From Angiostrongylus vasorum (taxonomy: Eukaryota; Nematoda; Chromadorea; Rhabditida; Metastrongylidae): DNA of 64,000 bases. Each line of letters begins with the position of its first letter. Within the stretch, counting starts at the first letter, position 1. Where the stretch lies: NCBI GenBank assembly GCA_018806985.1, contig JADANN010000450.1, positions 496,001 through 560,000 of the forward strand, in the 5' to 3' direction. Under the pieces are notes generated by a model. It searched no databases, was not told where the DNA came from, and saw only the letters and a program-made list of their open reading frames with translations. Position numbers and translations under genes: made by a program. Below are positions 45,038 to 55,319 of this stretch, piece after piece.

Positions 45038-46424
45038 TCAGTGGTAAAGTAGCATTTGATTAGAATTTAGCGGCATTGTGTAGAGCTTTGTTCTTCTTCC
45101 CTTTCATTCCTTCATTATTCTTTCTGTTCTTGTGTTCAGATGGAGTGTTGTACGTGGAACATTCGGTGATGTTTCTTAACCTGGTTAATGTAGCCTACAA
45201 CAACGTAGAATTGTGGCCCTTATTCTTAATACGAATGAGAATTATCGATGTGGGCTGTTCCACAGCGTAGAGACAGCCAAGATAAAGCGGTATCTAGCTT
45301 CTAAAAAGCAAAAAATTTGCGAACCTAGTCTAGAGAAACTGTATGGCTTTAGAAGCTAGAACTATTGGAGGTACAGCCAGCTTAGTAAAGTTCAATTTAA
45401 AGTTCCAGTTCCACTGGTTAATGGGAACGGTGTGAACAGTCAGCATTCGGCGGCCAGTTCGAAGGGAACGTCACCGGTTCCATCTTTAACACGAGTTGAA
45501 GCTGAGAATATACGCAGATGGCGTGAGCAGCAGAAGATTCTTCTCGAGAAAAAAAGGTTGGTATTTTTTAATGACTCAGAGAATAAAAAAAGTATTGGGG
45601 AATCTTATATCGAAGTTATGATGATTTTTGAAAGGCTTTCTAGCTTTCTAAGCTTTTTCTCTTGTTATTGATTAGTTACAGATGAAGCTGAGGAAAAGAG
45701 AAAGAATGAGCTCAGGAATATGGCAAAGAAAGAATTAGAGGAATGGTATAAACAGCGAGATGCAGCACTAAAACTGACAAAGGAAGCTAACAGGTAGTTT
45801 ATGGATGCGTTGTGGTTTCTTACGATTATTTTGGGTTGTTGGTGAAAATTGCTTCTCTGACGGTATCCCATTAATGGGGTTTTCAGTTGTAATAAATGTG
45901 ATGCTGTACATGCTCTAAAAGAAAGCTCTCAGCGTTGATCAGTCGCTGAGGGATAAGCCATGCATTCGACTTCATTAAGAATCGTTGGAGGTGACTGAGT
46001 GTATATCTGACTCGATGACGTTATAGTGACTCGTGGTGGCCTACCGATATATCGAGTCAGCACTGCTATCCTCCCAGACAAATCCTATAATTTGTCGACT
46101 TCGTAGAGATAGAAGGCTTCGATGGCCTGTGGCGCGTAGATCGATCCTATGTGTATTGTAGGGCGCCTCCGACCACTCCGCTACACGTGCATGCTCTGTC
46201 TTTGGAAAATCTTTCTTGGTTATATTGTGTCATTTTCTGTGCTTTTAATGTGCAGGAAAGCCGAAGAAGAACATTTGGCTGCTTTTGGTCGTGAACAAGG
46301 AGAAGGAGCACAATGGGACGAAATAGCACGACTATGCGAGGCAAAAGCTCAGCAAAAAGGAGGAAAAGACGTTAGTCGTCTAAAAAGCCTCTTACTTCAT
46401 CTCAAGGATCATCATCGCAAGTGA
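44131..46424 (+). CDS. clic-1: Clathrin light chain, five exons, about 214 aa
   Basis: Exons 44131-44251, 44375-44470, 45409-45556, 45682-45793 and 46256-46424 (TGA). Clathrin light chain lies along the heavy-chain hub of clathrin coats in endocytosis and Golgi transport. The N-terminus DPVADFLAREQDMLAEID carries the conserved acidic motif. The middle is a low-complexity PPL-GG-DSGVDL and SAASSKGTSPVPS linker. The heavy-chain-binding helix begins VEAENIRRWREQQKILLEKK and goes on through KKELEEWYKQRDAALK, a hallmark of the family, then QWDEIARLCEAKA and DVSRLKSLLLHLKDHH. The start follows TTTTTACAG by one base. Exon 3 is one nt too long: a run of seven A (45549-45555) at its end breaks the phase to exon 4, and with six the join gives LEKK-DEAEEKR, the family pattern. 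GCAA|GTGAGT at the end could be a donor, but the stop fits family length. Intron 4 has a minus SINE. Confidence 0.9.
44795..44852 (+). repeat. 29-31 bp tandem duplication in clathrin intron 2
   Basis: TTGAATCAAAATAGTTAATA plus GAGAATACAA occurs twice in direct succession with one base changed at its start, so it is recent. Confidence 0.85.
44990..45035. repeat. (AT)n microsatellite in clathrin intron 2
   Basis: An uninterrupted AT run of about 46 bp. It produces a YIYIYIYI frame that is not real. Confidence 0.95.
45913..46190 (-). repeat. SINE family 1 (minus) in clathrin intron 4
   Basis: Reverse reading: AAAGAAAGCTCTCAGCGTTG, CATGCATTCGACTTCATTAA, GATCGATCCTATGTGTATTG (B box), GGGCGCCTCCGACCACTCCG (A box). 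It is antisense to the gene, ending 65 nt before the last exon. Confidence 0.7.
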
Positions 46425-46429
46425 GTTTT

Positions 46430-47355
46430 ATTTCTGAGCATTTGCTAGGAAGTTCTGTTGCTCTTGTGAAATGTTTTCCAAACCTTAGCCTTCTCCGATA
46501 CGACTGTTTCAGATAGCTTACCTTGAGGCTGGCGTTGTTTCACCTGGTGGTATATGTTTACCAATATTTTTTCTTACTTCACTTCGACTTAATATTGTTT
46601 CCTCGATGATTTCAACTGTGACATCACTTCCTTTACACCCACTTTTTCTCCAATGAACAACAGTTTAAGTTATAATGTGTTTAAATGTATAAAAAAACCC
46701 GTAGACTTTTATTATGTGTCCTTCTTATGATACTGACCTAGCTAGGTTTTCTGCTTTGCGTTGTCTGTTTCCTGCCATTCACCATTTCGTTTTGTTCGCT
46801 TGGAGAACCAGCATAATGTTTGATGGATGACGATCTTAAGCGATCAACGTTTGAAGGAGCGGACTGTTGTCGAGATGGTTTAACTCGGAAACTATGTAAA
46901 TGTATCAGTTTAGTCTGTTTTTTTTTTCTCGTTTTATTAGTCAGTACACTTCTACCAAAAATGTTTTATCTCCCATGTTTGTGATATGTAGAGAGTAAAG
47001 CCAATATCTCGTCTTTGTTGTGCTGAAGGTTTTCTCCTTAGCGTTCCACCGTCTGTTATTTCATTCTAAGCGAATCGTCATCGTTGGTTGCTTTTATTCA
47101 CTTGTTTACTTCTTTGAGTGATTAAGGACAAAATTAGCTTAATGTGACATTTCAAGGGATCTTGTTTCTATGTTTCTTAATATTACTGAAGGTAGCTTTT
47201 CCCATTACGTCAATCAGAAAGTGCTTTTTGATTTAATTGATTTAGGCACTTGATTCGGTTGGCTTTCAAATTAGTTCAGCTGCTTTATGGAACATTCCTA
47301 GGTGATTGTATGACGGCTAACTGTGTTGCTTTAAGTAGCAATGGCATATTTTAAC
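46430..47355. other. 3' flank of the clathrin gene
   Basis: No canonical AATAAA soon after the stop; TATAAA at about 46688 may serve. No other exon or repeat recognised. The stretch is T-rich. Confidence 0.35.
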
Positions 47356-47360
47356 GCTTC

Positions 47361-47725
47361 CAGAGGTTTATGAGCGCCTCATTGTGGTTTGGAGGTGTTC
47401 CTGACTTTCGGGTCGCGATATAGAGCAGGGTGAATCCCCCAGCAGAGCCTCCCAAGCTCAGGAGTCCGGCGTTTCCATCAGGAAGCCCAGCTAAGAGTAT
47501 GCCAATGGATCGGCTACCGCTCTAGTATCGAACTAATTGCTTGGTGGCAAATTTCCCTTTGATTCACAAGGACAGCGACTGCATGTGGTGGTGACGACTT
47601 GAGGCAAACAGGCAGGCTGACCTCGGAACTCCAGAAAAGTACAATAGCTGAACCAGAAGAACACCAAAAGGTGGAGATTGTTCTGGGACCTGTACAACTA
47701 TTGAGGACGTGATATCCAATTATCC
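47361..47725 (+). repeat. RTE 5' module, diverged stand-alone copy
   Basis: GAGCGCCTCATTGTGGTTTG, CGTTTCCATCAGGAAGCCCA, CTGCATGTGGTGGTGACGAC, ACCTCGGAACTCCAG, ending GAGGACGTGATATCCAATTA. More diverged than the copies at 11503 and 41125. Confidence 0.6.
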
Positions 47726-48076
47726 ATGTAAATGAGTATATTTAAATCAGAACGTCGATCTGTCGTTTCTTGTTTGTGGTTATGTCCGGAGGTCGCGGGA
47801 AAAAAGTTTAGGCTGGATGCATTTACCAAGATTCAACCTTTCTCACACGTTCGAGGGTTGTTGGTGATTAGCCACTTCACTCATTCTGAAAACTAGATAG
47901 GTCTTCGACGACGACGCATCCTCAGGGTGTTACCAGTTGGTGAAAACATCTAAATACAGTGGTTCGAATACAATCCACGTGGGATACGGTACCGAATCAG
48001 TACTTGCGGTTCTTTAAATGCTTAGGGAAACCGTTTGTGGACGGGATATCAGCTCAAAACGGAACTTCTGTAAAAG

Positions 48077-48347
48077 CGCAATGCTTTCGGCGATGATCAA
48101 TCCCTGGGTGATGCGAGATGCATTCGAGTTCATTCGTAGAAGCGATTGAATGCATATCTGAGCTATACAACGACTCGGGGTGGCCAACCGACGTATCATT
48201 TTAATGCAGTTATCCTGGCAGACAAGTTCTATCAATTTGCCATTCCCGGTGGGATCGAAATCTGATGGACCAGGAGCGCGGATCGAACCTACTACTGTTG
48301 TAGTGTGTATTGAAGGAAACCCTCAGACCACTAGGCTACACTCACGG
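48077..48347 (-). repeat. SINE family 1 (minus), diverged
   Basis: Reverse reading: AATGCTTTCGGCGATGATCA, GAGATGCATTCGAGTTCATT, GACAAGTTCTATCAATTTGC, GGATCGAACCTACTACTG, CAGACCACTAGGCTACACTC. Confidence 0.6.
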
Positions 48348-48349
48348 CG

Positions 48350-48930
48350 AGATTTGTGTCCATCGCGTAGATCTCAACTTAGGCAATATCTTCTGTGCTC
48401 GAGGATTGCTAGTGCCATAAAATAGAGCGGGATGTACATCAGCAGTACTTTCTGCTTCATGACAGCACTCCATTCGCTGCGATGGAACATTGGCAAGCAC
48501 GAACCACGTTTGATGGATGTTCTTGAATCCAGCAGCTTTCTGTGACCCAGCACTGACTTCCTTCTTATAAATTTGTAATATAGATGGTAATGGACGTAGT
48601 AATTATATAAGTTGTTGACATATTAGGCTCACAGGTGTATTTTTAAGGTTGGTATCGCATGGGTTTCTAATCAAGCCAGTATATAGCTGTTTTTTTTTAA
48701 AGAACAAAAGGGAAGAAAGAACACTGCAACGTTCAGAAACTCAATTACTCGTTTTGCATGTCTTTTAGTGTTTTCAGAAAAAAAAATTGGATCATCATAA
48801 TAACTAATATTTGGTATTTCTGAAAGTGGGATTTTTATGGATGGATGGTCGAAACAATGGTGGGTATTGTATCAATGCTTTTACAATGTAGTAATGTTGA
48901 ATTTGTCACTCTGTCAACCCTATTTTTATA
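48350..48930. other. Gene-free AT-rich stretch
   Basis: Expected site of the missing 5' exon(s) of the coiled-coil gene, but I found no ATG exon ending in phase 1. Confidence 0.3.
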
Positions 48931-48933
48931 TGA

Positions 48934-49215
48934 GGGGCGCGTGTGGCGCAGTCGTGGGAGGCGTCCTGCAACACACGTGGGATTGACCCTCGCGCCCATG
49001 GCCCACCAAGCCTTCCATCCCTCCGGGATTGGCAAATTGGTACCAGACTTGTCTGGGGGATAGCAGCACTGGTTCGATGCATCGGTAGACCACGCCGAGT
49101 CATTACATGGGTCAGGTATGCATTCAATCATCTCCAAACGATGCTTAATGAAGTCGAATGCATGGCGCAGCCGTCAGAGATTGATCAACGCGAGAGCTTT
49201 ATTCTTTTATTTTAT
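48934..49215 (+). repeat. SINE family 1 (plus)
   Basis: GGGCGCGTGTGGCGCAGTCG (A box region), GGATTGACCCTCGC (B box region), CCACCAAGCCTTCCATCCCT, ATTGGTACCAGACTTGTCTG, tail GCGAGAGCTTTATTCTTTTA. Well preserved. Confidence 0.75.
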
Positions 49216-49448
49216 ATGTATTTTTAAACTATGAGGATTGCTTTTATGGCATTTGTTAATTAGTGTGAAGACATATACATATTTTTACTTCTAAGTCAGT
49301 TCCACTATCGAATTGAACGATATAACACGTTATCACTAGTACTTGTATGCATGCCATGTTATAAAGCGAGCACGAGGAGCCTTCGTTATGTCACCTTGAG
49401 GATATCACTTTTATGGCCTTAAACTGTGAGTTTTTCATACTCTTTAAG

Positions 49449-52400
49449 AGCCTTCCGCCGACGAGCTGCTTGAGTTGGTTGAAAAACAAGATGTTTTGAT
49501 AGACTGCCTTTTACAAAAGTTGGAAATGCGCGATTGTCAGGTTCAACTACTTCGGGAATTTGATTCTACTAAGGTATAGATATTTCGAAATGGTCATGTT
49601 GGTTCGCCTTAACAGCTTGAACGTGTAAAACAAGTCGTTGAATGTTTTAGGAAAGTTCTTTTTACAATGTAGTGGTTTTTATTCACTGCCTATTCTTTTT
49701 TTTTATGGCAGGGTATGTTATGAAATATAGCCACAGTGGTCCTGAGATATTTGCAAAACTCCAGACCGCAAGTGTCTGCGGTGGAAATCAAACACGCTGT
49801 TACTCTTTCTGTGGGGTAACGTGTTCACCGCCACACAATTCGGGTCCTACGTTTTGCCTGTGTCTCAGTCGTGTTTCTTTTTGTTGAGATATGTGGAAGT
49901 ATGACTTGAAGTTGAAACTTGAAAACCGTTTGATACTTTCTGTTATTTATAGGAGCGTTTCGAACGTGAAAAAGGTGAACTCATCTCAGATGCTCAGAGG
50001 AAAGTTTCTAGTGCTTTAACTGCGGTAGACATGTTGCACGTCGAAAACGAGAAGTTGGTAAAGGAGTTGGACGAGCTACAAAGAAAGAATAACGAAAATA
50101 AGCCGGTATCTTCAATAGTGCAGCTACAAAATAGAGTGAAAGAGGTAATTCTATTTATGCTCTCTGTTCCTTACAAATTACTAACTTGGTTATTTGCATG
50201 CTCATTACATGACCACCCATCTGTGTTTCGCTTTTGATGTGTGTTTTCATGGATCTCGAATACCAGGAATTTTTCAAGCATTTTAACTGCGGTATCTAAC
50301 TTGATGTTGTCTAAGTTGTGGAATGTTCACAGTTCTGTTCTATAGTGTCTAATATCTAATAATGCCCATAGTGTCATGTTCTATAGTGAACATTGTGATT
50401 TCAACTAAGGTTCCAGCTTAACTGGGTTCAGTGCCGATTTGTGCTTCCCAGATCAATCCCGTTTTACGGGTGATTGATGATGGAACTGATAGACATATAA
50501 GTAGATGAGAGACAGGCGAAACGAAGGGACCGCATGGTGTAGTGGTGGACACGCTAGCCCCCTGAATGGGTAATAGCGTGTTCGATTCCCATTGCAGGCA
50601 CCTGCGGTCTGCAGTTTTGCAGATATCTCAGCATCATGATGGTTATCTTGTTATGCTTCAAAAAATATCGTTTGTCGTGCTTTGTTACAAAAAACTGCAA
50701 CAAGGTTGATGAGTCAGCATTTCAAATGCTTACCATTGAGCTAGGAGGTCCTATGAATCGAGCGCGAGGTCAAAGTTCTCTCAAATAATCAACAGCCAGC
50801 TTATTTGGACTCTGCTTAAGCCGCTTTAGTTCTTCTGTGCGGTCTGTTGACGTCATTTATTACGTTTACGGAAAGTCATAAGCACATTTAGGATGTGATC
50901 TTCGTAGTGACAGCCATCATCTCAGTTTGTTCTCCATCCTACAAAGGGTCTTTCTATTGTTTGGGCTTTCTTTGGTTTAATTCGCATCCCTTTCCTTTTC
51001 TTACGACATTAAGCTGTTTAAGTCTGATCTGTGTTCATTTTTTTACCTGTGGTTCTTAACTGTTTGTCATTTCCAAAATGACAGTGGAAATTTGCCATCA
51101 TTGAGTAGAGCAAATTTATTATTTACGTACCTAAATTGTCTGTCTACAGGTTGAATGAGGTCTACGCAACAGTATCTCTACTCGCGGCTCCGTGCTGTGT
51201 ATGCATCTCTGTTAGGAACCAAACGATAATCTTTGCAAGTTGAATAGCTGATGGTAACAGTTTCTGTTAAGTGGAGTTTGGAAACGGGGAATGGCCATGT
51301 GTGATAAAGGAATATGAGAGGATCTCGTGTGAATCGACATTATGGCAATTTGTTTGGTAGACCTCAAAACCGTCGTCATAGGCATTTCGTTACGGCGCGT
51401 CTCTCCACAGCAAAGTTTTTTTCCATGGCTCGTCAATAGTGGAGTACCAATGACGTCCGTCACAAGGCTAAAAGAAGTTCTTAATGTGTGTTGAGATGAG
51501 CCTAATTTACTACTGATTAAAACACATCACCTGTCATCACATCTACTGTACGGATCCTAGCACTTCTTGCTTTCGATTCGTTTCCTTGCATTCACCGTCT
51601 ACAGTGGTCTCCTTGCACTTCACTTGTCTTTTCACCTGCTGCTTGAGTGTTTCGCCTTCATAAGTGCGATAGAGTGCCGATCGAGTCTGTTATCGCTTCA
51701 ATCTTGAAGATAGTCGAGCCAAGGCGTTTCCATATATATTAGAAGAGGGAATTGGAGGAGTTCGAACCTGAACCTTGCTTCGTATTGGACTGCATCACTA
51801 ACCATTGCGCTACCCTCGCCCTATTGCTCATTCACCAAGTTTTTTTTTATCTGCTGTATTTCTTAGAGGATCCTGCTGTACATCATTGTTCGCCACTCAG
51901 TGATAAAAACGACGAGGCACTGGGCCATAAGTGGGATTTCTTCCAAAACTTTTATCTGCGTGCTCAAATTCTGCTCGAAACGTCGAGATCCCTGTACTGA
52001 TATTGCCGTGCGATCATAACAACGTTAAGTTGAACTATTTTTCGGAACAATTAATTTTAGCTTGAATTCGAACTGCTTCGTGAACAACGTTCTTCATCTA
52101 ATCTACAAGCTGATATTGATTTCCAGAAGATGAGAATTGAACAGGTATGTTGTGTAATATATTGTTTAACTTATGGTTTGAACGATCTGTTGTGAGGTTC
52201 ATATAATTGTTGGAATGATGAATTTGTGGTGTTCGACTTCTTTGTCGATTTGTTGTAGTTGTTCATCGTGTGCGTTCAAAGATAAAAGAATACTTCATCT
52301 TGCTGGCACGTCTTGTAGTAATTTGACCGAATTTCTACTAACCTCGGTATTGATCGAATTGGGGCCCGTGAGGCACAGTGATTGGAGGCGCTCTGCAAGA

Positions 52401-53961
52401 AATACGTGGGATCGATCCCCGGGCCCGTGTCTCACTAAGTTTTTCCATCATCGCGGGGTGGCAAATTGGTACCAGACTTGTCTGGAAGGATAGCAGCACT
52501 GAATTGATACATCGGCAGGCTACCGCGAGTCATTGTAAAGGCCAGATATGCATTCAATCAACTCCAACGATGCTTAATGAACTCGAATGCATGGTGCATA
52601 CCTCAGGGCTTGATCAACGCCGGGAGCTTCATTCTTTTTCTATTGATCGGATCATTCTTTATATTCTTTCTGAGCAAACAAAAGGTGTTATTTTACCCTT
52701 TATTCCGGTAAAGCTGTTGTTTCGGCGGGTTCCTCCTCCTTCAGAGCCGCTTTCTTTGAGTCTTTCACTGAATATGTCACGTGAGTACCACATGATTGTT
52801 GTAACAGCTTGACCGGAGTAAAGACTAAACTATCATCTCGTGTTTTTTGAGCAAGAATATAGAGAATATTCCATCTGTTATTTCAGTAACTGTCGCCATA
52901 AATGTACCATTACGATCTTTGAGAAATATAGCTTTTTTAGTTGCAAAGTGAAATCGACACATGCACTAATGAAAAGGTGGTCACCGTATCTTCACTTTCT
53001 TCAAAACTTGAACACTCAATCAAAGAATTGGCTGAACTTCGTGTCAAGTACAACTGTAAGGTTTGAAACTAATATTTGACAATAATATCACATGTCTTTA
53101 CTGGAAGCTGCTATTCAAATAGCACGTTTCTTGAGACTTATTTCCTTCTACAAAATACCAGATAACTTTTGTTACGGTTAGTAAAGTTCATTGCCATACT
53201 TCACTGGCAGACACTGAAAAGCGGAATTAGTTTCCGGAACATACGCACCTAAATCAGTTCGGATTATTGACAATGTGTTACTTGCAATCTTAAGTGTTCT
53301 TATCGGAGTTTTTTCTTTCAACATTAATTCTTTCAGCGCTTTTGGATGATCGAGAAAGTACGTCTACCGAACTGAGTACTTTGGTCGAGGTTTTAACACA
53401 TCGATCGGACCATCTACAAGCACACTGTGATGTATTGTCTGCTGAGGTAGTGAAGTTACGTGGTGAGTGTAAAACAGCCGAATCTCGTGTGGCGACTCTC
53501 GTAGAAGAAAACGCTGCTCTGCGAAAAAGGGTTGGTTCTTTGACAATTGGATAGTCTGGTCAAATGCCATGTTTTTCTTTTTTTTTTCATTATGAATTAA
53601 TGTGAATGCATCGTTTCAGCTGATGCAAAATCAAACTAAATCAACTGATGAGGATCGTGAGTGTTGTAATCTTTTTTCGTTAGTTCACCTTCCCGATTGT
53701 TTTCATTTGAATTCTGTTTTCAGAAGTCCAACGGTTATTAACGGATCAGAGTCTCTTAATTTGTGCCCTTAGAGAGGAAGGAAGATTACTGATGAATCAG
53801 CTAGAAGTAGAAAGGAAGGATAACAGGTAATGTATTCCTTGGATTCATCTAACTCATTTAAAAGACACAGCAGTGACAATATTTCCAGAGTAAAGTGGAG
53901 TTCTCTCAAAAAAGAAAACAAGAAGTTGGAGGAGCGACTGAAACGACTGATTTCCACATAA
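49449..53961 (+). CDS. Coiled-coil protein, eight exons found, 5' end unresolved (at least 307 aa)
   Basis: Exons: 49449-49573, 49953-50144, 52061-52144, 52941-53055, 53337-53530, 53620-53656, 53724-53826 and 53889-53961 (TAA). All are GT-AG and every phase joins. The protein is charged and helical with heptad spacing almost throughout: DELLELVEKQDVLIDCLLQK, then NEKLVKELDELQRKNNENK, SSKLEHSIKELAELRVKY, VVKLRGECKTAESRVATLVE, LREEGRLLMNQLEVERKDN and the basic end SLKKENKKLEERLKRLIST. No GRIP, kinesin or other domain seen, so function is unknown; a golgin, centrosome or scaffold role would be a guess. Exon 1 begins in phase 1 and has no ATG before residue 25, so at least one upstream exon is missing. 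AATAAA lies at 54176-54181. Three introns carry SINEs, and exon 2 sits between inverted SINE family 2 copies. Confidence 0.75.
49675..49873 (-). repeat. SINE family 2 (minus) in intron 1 of the coiled-coil gene
   Basis: TTTTTATTCACTGCCTATTC (reversed tail), CTGAGATATTTGCAAAACTC, reversed heads near 49785-49835. It can pair with the plus copy at 50395 in the next intron. Confidence 0.65.
50395..50660 (+). repeat. SINE family 2, long form (plus) in intron 2 of the coiled-coil gene
   Basis: Upstream block CCAGCTTAACTGGGTTCAGT and GACAGGCGAAACGAAGGGAC, head GCATGGTGTAGTGGTGGACA, B box GTTCGATTCCCATT, body TTTTGCAGATATCTCAGCAT. Confidence 0.65.
50665..51530. other. Inner part of intron 2 of the coiled-coil gene
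   Basis: No recognised repeat. The 83-aa minus frame at 51212-51463 has no support. Confidence 0.3.
51535..51665 (-). repeat. Repeat family D, 3' part (minus)
   Basis: Reverse of the D module: ACTGTACGGATCCTAGCACT, TCGATTCGTTTCCTTGCATT, CTGCTTGAGTGTTTCG. Same region as at 11325-11440. Confidence 0.45.
51750..51825 (-). repeat. tRNA-like sequence (tRNA pseudogene or third SINE head)
   Basis: Minus strand: A box-like TAGCGCAATGGTTAGTGATG and B box-like GGTTCGAACTCC, 40 nt apart. The acceptor and T stems do not pair properly, so it is not a working tRNA gene. Confidence 0.35.
52362..52640 (+). repeat. SINE family 1 (plus) in intron 3 of the coiled-coil gene
   Basis: CCCGTGAGGCACAGTGATTG (A box region), GGGATCGATCCCCGGGCC (B box region), ATTGGTACCAGACTTGTCTG, ATGCATTCAATCAACTCCAA, tail GGGAGCTTCATTC. 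The 144-aa frame across it is an artefact. Confidence 0.7.
52708..52750 (-). ncRNA. Decayed hammerhead-ribozyme-like motif, copy k
   Basis: Minus strand: CTGAAGGA, a poor stem II, GAAAC, then AACAGC. The CTGANGA core and the triplet are damaged. It lies in intron 3 of the coiled-coil gene, antisense. Confidence 0.35.
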
Positions 53962-54175
53962 ATAGCTTTAATGGCCAAATCGGGTTTCTTATGCCCACAT
54001 GTTCTAACCCTCATTAGTTCTTACCTGTTATTACGAGACATCAGCAGGTTGAGAAATTTTTATTCTTTCCAGTTCGTTTCTAGCGAAGTTTATTCATTTT
54101 ATCTTACTGATCTAATACTCCATCATATCAGGAATAGAAGATCTCACGTTTTGATTGATCTCATTAGAGTAATTT

Positions 54176-54181
54176 AATAAA
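54176..54181 (+). terminator. Poly(A) signal of the coiled-coil gene
   Basis: AATAAA 215 nt after the stop codon, the first on this strand. Confidence 0.45.
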
Positions 54182-54769
54182 GTAATTGTCGTTCTTTTGC
54201 TCTAATTTTTTACACAGCCTATCGAAGAACTTCACGCCACAGCAGCTGCTTTACCCAACTAGTAAGCGCAAAAATTTAGCACATGCTTGAAAATCGGGAC
54301 GAAATAAGATTGCGTATTCCGGTAAGGTGCACCTCCATTTTTAGTTTCCTGATGGTATTGTTTCTTTTATGTCAATGTCAGGCTTCAGCTAGGTGAAAGT
54401 AATGCGGTTGGAAATGTGTGGAAGGAATGAAGGCTGATCTTTCACGGAATCCGAAGAAAACAGTGTTCATGAGACGGGCTTGCATCTGATGCTCTATGTT
54501 TACTCTAATCGCAATAAATATCGATACGACAGCTATGTGAATTTGGATCGAAAAGTCAACATTAGTAACAACATAACTTCAAAGCTGAGTTGAAAGAAGG
54601 AGACAACTTGAGCTTGCAAGAGTATCGACGATTAGTACAAAGGAAAGGAAACAGACTTTATTGGCTCTGTAGCCATCATCTAGACTATACTATCATTCCT
54701 GCATTGGCATACGCGATGGGATCCTGGATAGGACGTGGTAATATATAATAAACTGATTAGCGCTACGTT

Positions 54770-55060
54770 ACAGCGTTTTGAGAGTGTGATGGTGAGAGTG
54801 TCCCGCAGATAAAATGGGGATCATACGTCATCCTTTAAAGTTTGAAGAGACTCATATGTACGCCAGATGTCTAAAGTCAAGTGGGCTGGACTATGAACGG
54901 TAACCAGTGGACAAAACCTGTGTGCTGCAGGATTTCTTGGATGTCAAAGGCATAGCAGAAAGTCCACCGAGCCAATGGTCGAAGTTGTTCACGAAGAAAC
55001 TATGGGGAAGATGTGATGCATAGCGAGTTAAAAGAACGAAGACAAGTCAGTAGACTACGC
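54770..55060 (+). pseudogene. RTE fragment, C-terminal end (plus), copy E
   Basis: Plus frames show SVPQIKWGSYVI, later a WTKPVC-like phrase and PPSQWSKLFTKKLWG, matching the C-terminal pattern of RTE proteins (K-W-A-G-H then W-S-D-F-F-T-K). Only the last ~90 residues remain. It is on the strand opposite to RTE copies A-D. Confidence 0.5.
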
Positions 55061-55189
55061 TTGCTTGCAACAGGGAAAAATGAGAAGTTTACCATCTCCG
55101 GCTCGGGTTGCTTGCTCGAAAATTGTCAGAAGGAAAGGTTATACAGATGTATTACCGATTTTACTAGCGTGTGGCATAAAATAAAGCAC

Positions 55190-55310
55190 TGGTGATATAT
55201 CGGTGGGGTGTCGCGAATGATTATATAGGCCACATACGTACTCACTCAGCTCTGCGATCCTACGAATGGGGTCGCAATCGACGGCGAACGCTTTATCCCT
55301 AAACCTTTCT
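55190..55310 (+). repeat. Decayed SINE family 1, 3' end
   Basis: GCGAATGATTATATAGGCCA and CGGCGAACGCTTTATCCCTA match the end of family 1 loosely. Confidence 0.3.
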
Positions 55311-55319
55311 TATTCCACT

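Noticed and set aside
45139..45166. Micro-exon in clathrin intron 2 (DGVLYVEHS)
   Set aside because: The acceptor is good, but the exon would leave phase 0 whereas the next exon needs phase 1. Skipping it joins cleanly.
49415..49449. ATG GCC TTA AAC T as first exon of the coiled-coil gene
   Set aside because: The intron would be only about 26 nt and the join would create TAG.
52378..52812. 144-aa plus frame
   Set aside because: It runs through SINE 1 and a decayed ribozyme repeat.
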